A DNA stretch of 9,477 nucleotides from Eubacterium limosum (lineage in GTDB: Bacteria > Bacillota > Clostridia > Eubacteriales > Eubacteriaceae): positions 1-9,477 of the forward strand of contig CAUEUD010000144.1 in assembly GCA_959020865.1 (NCBI GenBank), in the 5' to 3' direction. Made by a program: the position numbers and the translations under genes. Each line of letters opens with the position of its first letter. Position 1 is the stretch's first letter. This document shows positions 5,365-9,477 of the stretch, piece by piece. The notes under the pieces were generated by a model, which did no database searches, was not told the DNA's origin, and saw nothing but the letters and a program-made list of their open reading frames with translations.

Positions 5365-7381
5365 TTTGTTTATCCTTTCTTTTTCCTTTTGAATTTCTGC
5401 TGTTTCTCTTTTTCAGGACAAGGGCTAAAATGCCTGCCGCAAGGAATAAAATAATCCCGGACAGTATCAGTGCAGCGCGGTGATCACCGTTTCCCCCTGT
5501 GAAAGGCAGCTTATAATTTTTCTGATTATCGACTTTCAGAACACCGCCGTCTTTAACAAATGAAGGGGCCGTTCCTTTGGCGGTGATCTTTACGGTTTCA
5601 GCCGCTTCGGGATCAATGGTCACACGCCACTGCCCCATGGGCTTGGCATAACCGGGAAGGGTTTTGGTTTCTACCAGCTGGTATTCTCCGGCATAGAGAT
5701 TGCCAAAGTCGATTTTACCGTCTGTACCGCTGATCCGGGTGCCGACAACGGTTTGCCAGCAGGATTTGATCTTGTCATCCTGTAGGTTGTTATGCGCATG
5801 CTTTTCATCACAGCCATACAGTACAAAGGTCACGCCTTTCAAGGGCTGTTGAGTTTCCGTGTCCAGCTTCTTAAAGATAAAGGGAACTTTTTTCGGTTCA
5901 TTGGTTTTAGAAACAGTCACCACATCCCGGATGCCGTCAATGGTAAAGTGAAGCTTTGTCTGATCCAGCTCATAGCCCTTTGGCGCGGCAATTTCTTTAA
6001 AGTAGTAGTCTCCAAAAACTAAATCCGTCACGTTCCACTGCCCGTTCTCATCAGTCACGCCCTGCTTCAAAAGGTTGTCTTTCGTATCGTAAAGGCCAAA
6101 AGTGGCTCCGGCGAGCTTTTCTTTGGTGCGGTTGTCAGTCTTTTGCAGCTGCGCATCCCCGGTGGCCCCGATGAAATTTGCCCGAAAGCTGCCGACTAAC
6201 GGACTTTGACCGACGGCAAGGGATACGAAAAGTCTTTGAGTGTCCGGGACATCCGGGGCGTAAATGACGCAGGCATCCGGATTTCCGGCATCACTGCTGT
6301 GCCGTTTAACGGTTGTCGGGGTAATGGTCACGGAGACCTCGCCCTGATAGCTGCCGTCTGCATACAGCATAAAGTCATCATCGTCATAAATGGTCATGGA
6401 ACCGGTATAGTCCCCGTAGGTCTGACCAGATGTGTTGCGGGCTATGGCGTGTACACCATTAGGCAAAGTGACCGTATAGTTTCCATGATCGGCAATATTG
6501 CTGCAGTACGTCTGAAACCATCCGGTTTCCTGCCGCTTGGTACTCGCGTTCCAGACCGCTTCCTCCCGTTCTGGAACAATGCTCCAGCTGGCATCCCAGT
6601 TATTGGGATTTTGGTAACTGAGGGTATTCACAAGGTTGGCAACGGTGGGGTCGGTCATATAGTAATCGGTATATGCGCCGATGCCTGCAATAACGCGGAT
6701 GGCTGCCCATGTCTGAACATAATACTCGCCGTTCTGACCATCATGAAAGCCGTGCCACATGACGTTTCGGATGCGCCAGCTCTGCACGTTCCAGCTTTCC
6801 TGGTTGTAGGTGACCAGACCGTTTGGGCCGACAACTTCTGAAGGAATATTGAGCGATGGATCAGCACAGTAGGCGATCTGATCCACGCCATTATCGGATA
6901 TTCGGATAATGGGTGTTGTGGTGGTAATAATGTCCGTTCCATCGGGGCTGGCAAAGTCGCTGCTGTAGATCACGCCATCATCCCAGCCTGCGGCCCGCTG
7001 AAATTTTTTGTAGTGGGGTTCATCCCCAAAGCTTCGGCTCGCCAATGTCCTGAGACTGGTGGAACAGCTCACCGTTCCGCCTATGCTCGTCTCGCCTAAA
7101 ATGTAGTTGCCGGAAGCATCCATCTTTCCGGTATCCTCGGTGGCGGTAATGCCATTTGCATCCAGAATCGCCTGTTCTCCGGCATCAAGATCGGGACTTT
7201 TTTTCTTGGTATCCTCAGTCTCTCCGGTAGGTGACGGATCGGTTTGAACGGTCGGCTCTGTGGCTGTTGATGGTCTTTCCGGCTCTGTGTTTGCCAAAAC
7301 CTCTGTTTTGAAGCCGCAGCCATAAATCAGCATCAACAGGGCCATGAGCAAAACGACAGCCTGTTTAAATCGGTGTGTCAT
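5348..7381 (-). CDS. Thioester-domain tip adhesin with SpaA repeats, LPFTG-anchored
   Basis: This 677-residue surface protein probably caps the pilus. It has a signal peptide (about 1-30) and a low-complexity Thr/Pro/Glu-rich linker (31-65). A probable thioester domain (about 110-300) includes Cys172 in AYCADPSLNIP and Gln223 in YVQTWAAIRV, candidates for the Cys-Gln thioester that lets such adhesins bind surface amines covalently. Two SpaA/CnaB domains follow: about 408-495, with E-box YYFKEIAAPKGY (Glu463), and about 498-622, with YQLVETKTLPGY (Glu571). The protein ends with LPFTGG (625-630), a membrane helix (about 635-656) and a long basic tail. The ATG at 7379-7381 follows AAAGGAGG at seven bases. 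It is the first large gene of the pilus operon and overlaps the pilin gene by 17 bp. The Gln motif differs somewhat from the common TQxA form, so the bond itself is inferred. Confidence 0.9.
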   Translation of the reverse strand: MTHRFKQAVVLLMALLMLIYGCGFKTEVLANTEPERPSTATEPTVQTDPSPTGETEDTKKKSPDLDAGEQAILDANGITATEDTGKMDASGNYILGETSIGGTVSCSTSLRTLASRSFGDEPHYKKFQRAAGWDDGVIYSSDFASPDGTDIITTTTPIIRISDNGVDQIAYCADPSLNIPSEVVGPNGLVTYNQESWNVQSWRIRNVMWHGFHDGQNGEYYVQTWAAIRVIAGIGAYTDYYMTDPTVANLVNTLSYQNPNNWDASWSIVPEREEAVWNASTKRQETGWFQTYCSNIADHGNYTVTLPNGVHAIARNTSGQTYGDYTGSMTIYDDDDFMLYADGSYQGEVSVTITPTTVKRHSSDAGNPDACVIYAPDVPDTQRLFVSLAVGQSPLVGSFRANFIGATGDAQLQKTDNRTKEKLAGATFGLYDTKDNLLKQGVTDENGQWNVTDLVFGDYYFKEIAAPKGYELDQTKLHFTIDGIRDVVTVSKTNEPKKVPFIFKKLDTETQQPLKGVTFVLYGCDEKHAHNNLQDDKIKSCWQTVVGTRISGTDGKIDFGNLYAGEYQLVETKTLPGYAKPMGQWRVTIDPEAAETVKITAKGTAPSFVKDGGVLKVDNQKNYKLPFTGGNGDHRAALILSGIILFLAAGILALVLKKRNSRNSKGKRKDKQNEIEK

Positions 7382-7415
7382 GCTGATTCCTCCTTTTACA
7401 ATTTTGTTCTTTCAC
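7365..7415 (-). CDS. Possible 16-residue leader peptide of the pilus operon
   Basis: A GTG at 7413-7415 is preceded by a consensus AAGGAGG (about 7423-7429) at good spacing and opens a 16-codon frame (MKEQNCKRRNQHDTPI). The frame runs across the adhesin's own Shine-Dalgarno and start codon and stops at 7365-7367, overlapping the adhesin by 17 bases. Ribosomes finishing it would terminate just past the adhesin start, a layout seen in translationally coupled leader peptides. Two consecutive consensus ribosome sites support it, but the length and lack of a recognisable sequence keep confidence low. Confidence 0.35.
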   Translation of the reverse strand: MKEQNCKRRNQHDTPI

Positions 7416-7450
7416 GTTTGAACCTCCTTTTTAAAAATATCTATCTCAAC

Positions 7451-7462
7451 CGCCTTATGGCG
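7451..7462. repeat. Short inverted repeat upstream of the pilus operon
   Basis: CGCC (7451-7454) and GGCG (7459-7462) form a 4-bp stem around TTAT, with partial extension by flanking A-T pairs. It lies between the Toprim gene terminator and the adhesin leader, where the pilus promoter should be. I found no convincing -35/-10 pair here. It could be an operator half-site pair or a small mRNA hairpin. Confidence 0.3.
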
Positions 7463-7481
7463 TTTGTTTTCTGTTTTGGGC

Positions 7482-7522
7482 AAAGAAAAAGCAGCTTTCA
7501 ATTGGGATTGATCAGCTGCTTT
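7482..7522 (-). terminator. Terminator of the Toprim gene
   Basis: AAAGCAGCT (7488-7496) pairs perfectly with AGCTGCTTT (7514-7522), with an inner CAAT/ATTG stem. On the minus strand the outer stem runs into TTTTTCTTT (7490-7482). It begins within the stop codon region of the Toprim gene. It separates that gene from the pilus operon, which must therefore have its own promoter. Confidence 0.85.
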
Positions 7523-8505
7523 CAGCGGCATGGCTGCCGTGCTCTATTCGATTTTTTGTATTCCTGATTTTTTCTAAATGTGACAAGTTCCTGATTCCAG
7601 TCTTTTTGTCCCGGTAAATCTGCGATGAACTGTTTTGAAGTTGTGAATCGGTTTGGAAAAGCTTCCATGATTTCCTGCATGGCACTCTTAATAAAATCCT
7701 GACCGGGACGGTTCCCGTATTCATTGACCGGATCATTATCCACGCCAAACACAATCTGACGGATTTCCCGGTGTATTGACAGGTAGTGCAGAATGGGAAG
7801 ATATTTCAGGCCGTTGCAGGAAAGACAGTGATCTTGGCGATTCTCGAAGTAAAGCGGGTTGTGTATATTTTTGAGTGTCATATAGGAAAGTAAGTCGATG
7901 GGCGATTCAAAGATAAAAAGCCGCGGATTGGCACCGGGTAAGGTAAAGCCATATTCGGTCCGGCTCCCTTCCACAAGCATCTTAAATGGGGCATATTCGT
8001 TGCTGCCGCGCAGGAAAGCAGACGCGGGTTCTCCGCTATCATCATATCCTACAAACACACAATTACAGCGTTCATCCTGATAGATAAGTTTTTGATCAAC
8101 ACAGTATTGAATGATTTTCGTATCAAGCTTGCGGGTTTTTAACAGATAGGCAAAGAGATTGCGGTAACTTTTGGCTTTGGGCGGCAGACAAAAAGGCTTT
8201 GACGGCGGTGGCTCCGTCTGCGGGATGGGCCGATGGGCGGGTGGGGCGTGATGGCTGAAGTCCAGCAGCTCTTGAACGGCTTCTTTCCAACTGCAGGCAT
8301 TGAGCCAGGCGACAAACTGAATAATGTACCCTCCCTGACCGGATGCAAAGTCTTTCCATTTACGCCCGTCAGGCGTGACATCAAGACCGTTCCACCCTTT
8401 TACTTTCACACGGCGGCTGCTGCGTTTGAGGTCAAGACCGCGGTATTCCATGTAATCAATGATATTTACATCATTTGCATAACGAATCTGGTCATCTGTA
8501 AACAT
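7522..8505 (-). CDS. DUF3991/Toprim-domain (primase-like) protein
   Basis: This 327-residue protein belongs to the DUF3991 plus Toprim group common on Gram-positive conjugative elements and plasmids. The N-terminal part (about 1-85) resembles a primase-type N-terminal domain without zinc ligands, with WKDFASGQGGYIIQFVAW (50-67). A proline-rich linker (about 88-109) follows. The Toprim domain carries the acidic motifs FESPIDLLS (Glu200) and VFGVDNDP (Asp256, Asp258), then KDWNQEL (301-307). These residues fit metal-dependent nucleotidyl transfer or DNA strand chemistry, but the exact reaction is unknown. The frame extends to a TTG at 8535, but the ATG at 8503-8505 is chosen because GGAGGAG lies directly upstream. 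It is followed by its own terminator and preceded by a repeat-rich AT region. A role in element replication or transfer is inferred. Confidence 0.88.
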   Translation of the reverse strand: MFTDDQIRYANDVNIIDYMEYRGLDLKRSSRRVKVKGWNGLDVTPDGRKWKDFASGQGGYIIQFVAWLNACSWKEAVQELLDFSHHAPPAHRPIPQTEPPPSKPFCLPPKAKSYRNLFAYLLKTRKLDTKIIQYCVDQKLIYQDERCNCVFVGYDDSGEPASAFLRGSNEYAPFKMLVEGSRTEYGFTLPGANPRLFIFESPIDLLSYMTLKNIHNPLYFENRQDHCLSCNGLKYLPILHYLSIHREIRQIVFGVDNDPVNEYGNRPGQDFIKSAMQEIMEAFPNRFTTSKQFIADLPGQKDWNQELVTFRKNQEYKKSNRARQPCR

Positions 8506-8550
8506 ATTCTCCTCCAGCACTAAATTAAAAAACAAGCGATTTGTTTTTCA

Positions 8551-8564
8551 TTGTTCATGGACAA
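8551..8564. repeat. Near-palindrome upstream of the Toprim gene
   Basis: TTGTTCATGGACAA is palindromic except for one symmetric pair and is centred 52 bases upstream of the Toprim start. Size and position suit an operator over or near its promoter, though I could not place -35/-10 boxes with confidence. Confidence 0.35.
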
Positions 8565-8614
8565 TTTAGCAAAATAAACGAATGCCCTTAATTTACTTTG
8601 CTAAATTTTCGTTT
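8563..8614. repeat. Two interleaved inverted repeats
   Basis: AATTTAGCAAA (8563-8573) is repeated in perfect inverse at 8597-8607. AAACGAA (8576-8582) is repeated in perfect inverse at 8608-8614. The two modules occur in opposite order in the two arms, so the arms do not form one simple hairpin. The pattern looks more like paired protein-binding sites than a stem-loop. Confidence 0.6.
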
Positions 8615-8699
8615 CTAAACAAATTCTTTTTATAAAAAAATATAAATTGTTGAAACATGCTGATAAAACATCCCGAAGCTTCATGCTACCCACCTTCCA

Positions 8700-8715
8700 G
8701 ATAGGTCAACCTATC
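8700..8715. repeat. Perfect 6-bp inverted repeat with TCAA loop
   Basis: GATAGG (8700-8705) and CCTATC (8710-8715) flank TCAA. It can form a compact hairpin or serve as an operator. No T-run follows on either strand, so it is not a terminator. CATGCT occurs three times nearby (8656, 8682, 8715). Confidence 0.5.
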
Positions 8716-8747
8716 ATGCTTTATCTATTCGTTCTTTTCAAACAAAC

Positions 8748-8792
8748 AGTACAGTCATCGGTTGCCGAGTACTACCTAACAGTCAGTCATCG
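8748..8792. repeat. Small cruciform and direct repeat cluster
   Basis: AGTAC (8748-8752) and GTACT (8769-8773) flank an inner CGG-ttg-CCG hairpin (8759-8767). The nonamer CAGTCATCG at 8752-8760 recurs exactly at 8784-8792, 32 bp on, about three helical turns. Such nested symmetry occurs at binding arrays and transfer origins, but no known nic-site consensus is recognised. Confidence 0.45.
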
Positions 8793-8949
8793 CGTTCTTG
8801 ACTTTATCATTTCAAGATGAAAATACATAAGTATCTCCTGAACCCCATTCGCTAATAAACCAATATACAGATAAAATCTGCCCGACTGAAAGGCGTTTCT
8901 CCAACAATTTGTATTAAATTTTCAAAGACCTTCTTCACTACACTTATTA

Positions 8950-8978
8950 ATGAAAAAGTTCTTTCTTTATGGTATACT
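8950..8978 (+). promoter_or_regulatory. Promoter of the candidate small RNA
   Basis: TATACT at 8973-8978 is a good -10 box and is preceded by TGG, giving an extended -10. ATGAAA at 8950-8955 is a four-of-six -35 at 17-bp spacing. Transcription would start near 8985 on the plus strand. GGTAT here and ATACC at 8996-9000 are inverse copies across the start site. Confidence 0.6.
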
Positions 8979-8984
8979 TTGTTT

Positions 8985-9131
8985 GCGACGTAAGAATACC
9001 GAGTAATGAAGGGAAAAAGTCGGAATTGCACCGGCGATCCCTGGATTGTCCAGGAGTTTTCTGACTAACATATTTTTCCATGTTTATATCGGTTATCTTA
9101 TCTTAAAGGAGCGGTTTCCCGCTCCTTTATT
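8985..9131 (+). ncRNA. Candidate structured small RNA, about 147 nt
   Basis: The segment lies between an extended -10 promoter and an intrinsic terminator on the plus strand and contains no convincing reading frame. It folds into nested elements. ACCGA (8998-9002) pairs with TCGGT (9089-9093), and GGAAAAA (9012-9018) with TTTTTCC (9073-9079). Stacked directly on that stem is a hairpin GTCGG/CCGGC (9019-9023, 9031-9035) with loop AATTGCA. A second perfect hairpin is CCTGG/CCAGG (9040-9044, 9050-9054), and the terminator stem completes the RNA. The next gene is convergent, so this is not an ordinary 5' leader within this window. A GGGAA followed by a stem and CCC is faintly reminiscent of cobalamin riboswitches, but the conserved downstream box is missing. 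It could be a trans-acting or antisense RNA, or a stranded riboswitch. I recognise no family. Confidence 0.55.
9105..9131 (+). terminator. Intrinsic terminator after the small RNA
   Basis: A perfect 10-bp stem, AAAGGAGCGG (9105-9114) with CCGCTCCTTT (9119-9128), closes a TTTC loop and is followed by ATTCTTTC on the plus strand. It lies between the plus-strand RNA and the convergent HTH gene ending at 9135. It may act in both directions, although the minus-strand exit lacks a T-run. Confidence 0.82.
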
Positions 9132-9134
9132 CTT

Positions 9135-9359
9135 TCAGGAATCAACAGCGCCTTTTGTTTTTTGTCCATGCTCGTTAGCTTTTTCTTTCTGCCACTGCCT
9201 TAACTGATCTGGCAGAAAAAACAGGCGTCCCTTACGTTTTTCCTGGTAATAAGTAAATTGAAATTTCTTATCATGTTTAATATAATAGTAAATCATCGAG
9301 CGGCTGCATTTTAAAAAGTCACAGGCTTCCTCCGTTGTCAGTGTTTCGTATAGAGTCAT
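9135..9359 (-). CDS. Small helix-turn-helix (excisionase/HTH_17-like) protein
   Basis: This 74-residue cytoplasmic DNA-binding protein has a MerR/excisionase-type helix-turn-helix at its N-terminus: LTTEEACDFLKCSRSMIYYYIK (residues about 7-28, with the recognition helix near 18-28). A basic wing-like region, KRKGRLFFLPDQLRQWQKEK (about 41-60), and a polar tail follow. Length and layout match the many small excisionase-like proteins of mobile elements, which bend DNA for excision or regulate element genes. The ATG at 9357-9359 has AGGAG ten bases upstream and overlaps the preceding gene's stop by ATGA, so the two are coupled. The gene is convergent with the candidate small RNA and ends four bases from its terminator. 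No integrase is visible here, so excision is only one possibility. Confidence 0.8.
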   Translation of the reverse strand: MTLYETLTTEEACDFLKCSRSMIYYYIKHDKKFQFTYYQEKRKGRLFFLPDQLRQWQKEKANEHGQKTKGAVDS

Positions 9360-9477
9360 TTTTCTTTACGCTCCTGTAGTAAAACCTTTTTTTCAGCCCT
9401 TAACCGCGCGGTCTCTACCATATCTACTGCCATTATAAAAATTTCAATTTGTTCTAATAAAGGTTCCGGCAACCGCA
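9356..9477 (-). CDS. C-terminal end of an unidentified gene, cut by the window edge
   Basis: One minus-strand frame is open from the right edge to a TGA at 9356-9358, giving the last 39 residues of a protein. Visible residues include EPLLEQIEIF, MAVDMVETARL and a charged lysine-rich end, consistent with an alpha-helical or coiled C-terminus. Its stop overlaps the HTH gene's start as ATGA, the typical arrangement of translationally coupled genes, and the HTH Shine-Dalgarno lies inside its coding end. The other two minus frames hit stops within 33 bases of the edge. An internal ATG near 9433 would give only a very short peptide. Function cannot be assigned. Confidence 0.6.
   Translation of the reverse strand, partial: RLPEPLLEQIEIFIMAVDMVETARLRAEKKVLLQERKEK

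Larger units (their letters stand above)
8506..9134. other. Gene-poor AT-rich spacer with repeats and an sRNA locus
   Basis: This stretch of about 630 bases lacks any convincing protein gene. The left half carries several inverted and direct repeats described separately, upstream of the Toprim gene. The right end carries a promoter, a structured transcript and a terminator on the plus strand. Between about 8800 and 8945 I see only a short CAGAT-aaa-ATCTG hairpin (8868-8880) and a 13-codon frame with a ribosome site (8787-8828, minus strand). The composition and repeats are compatible with a cis-acting region such as a promoter array, centromere, origin of transfer or replication origin. None of these can be assigned from sequence alone. 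Confidence 0.6.

Noticed and set aside
6206..6841. 211-codon open frame on the plus strand
   Set aside because: It lies wholly antisense to the adhesin, whose domains are clear. No ribosome site or recognisable domain supports it.
8506..8535. TTG start at 8535 for the Toprim protein
   Set aside because: The ATG at 8503-8505 has an adjacent GGAGGAG, and the ten extra residues add nothing family-like.
8787..8828. 13-codon minus-strand frame with an AGGAG site
   Set aside because: It is very short, has no convincing promoter and overlaps the repeat cluster; chance is the simplest explanation.
8985..9080. Cobalamin riboswitch
   Set aside because: There is a faint likeness (GGGAA, a GG..CC hairpin, then CCC), but the conserved box after CCC is missing and no downstream gene on the same strand is present.
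1..9477. CRISPR array, tRNA, rRNA or insertion sequence
   Set aside because: I saw no regularly spaced repeats, cloverleaf with CCA-type end, rRNA segment, transposase or terminal inverted repeats.

Overview
The window reads as accessory DNA from a Gram-positive Firmicute, most likely a Clostridia-type gut or anaerobic bacterium. The evidence is strong AGGAGG-type ribosome binding sites, LPxTG-anchored surface proteins with a class C sortase, compact intrinsic terminators and moderate to low GC. A plasmid-type ParA/ParB pair, a DUF3991/Toprim protein and a small excisionase-like helix-turn-helix protein point to an integrative conjugative element or plasmid rather than chromosomal backbone. 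No relaxase, integrase or replication initiator lies in the window, so the kind of element is inferred.

Layout, left to right. (1) parA and parB form a minus-strand operon (35-1751) with overlapping genes. The parA leader is unusual, with two hairpin-plus-U-tract structures just before the parA ribosome binding site. (2) A divergent plus-strand gene (2022-2453) encodes a small protein resembling stand-alone PBECR/BECR-fold nuclease domains. A potentially highly structured RNA segment and a clear terminator (2567-2595) follow it. (3) A minus-strand pilus operon (7381 down to 2708) encodes a thioester-domain tip adhesin with SpaA/CnaB repeats, a major pilin with a pilin-lysine motif, a class C pilin sortase and a three-helix membrane protein. 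The genes overlap or almost touch. (4) A DUF3991/Toprim gene (7522-8505) has its own terminator. (5) A gene-poor AT-rich region of about 630 bp (8506-9134) holds several inverted and direct repeats and, at its right end, a well-delimited candidate small RNA (promoter about 8950-8978, terminator 9105-9131). (6) At the right edge are a 74-residue helix-turn-helix protein and the C-terminal end of an upstream gene.

How the parts fit: ParA/ParB would maintain the element, and the Toprim and HTH proteins belong to its DNA-processing and control functions. The pilus operon is cargo that would give the host a covalently assembled adhesive pilus. Adhesin and pilin would be joined by the sortase at their LPFTG/LPYTG signals, with the thioester domain binding a host or cell-surface target. 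The least explained parts are the orphan small RNA near 9000, the lone nuclease-like gene with its structured 3' RNA, the parA leader and the repeat-rich spacer.
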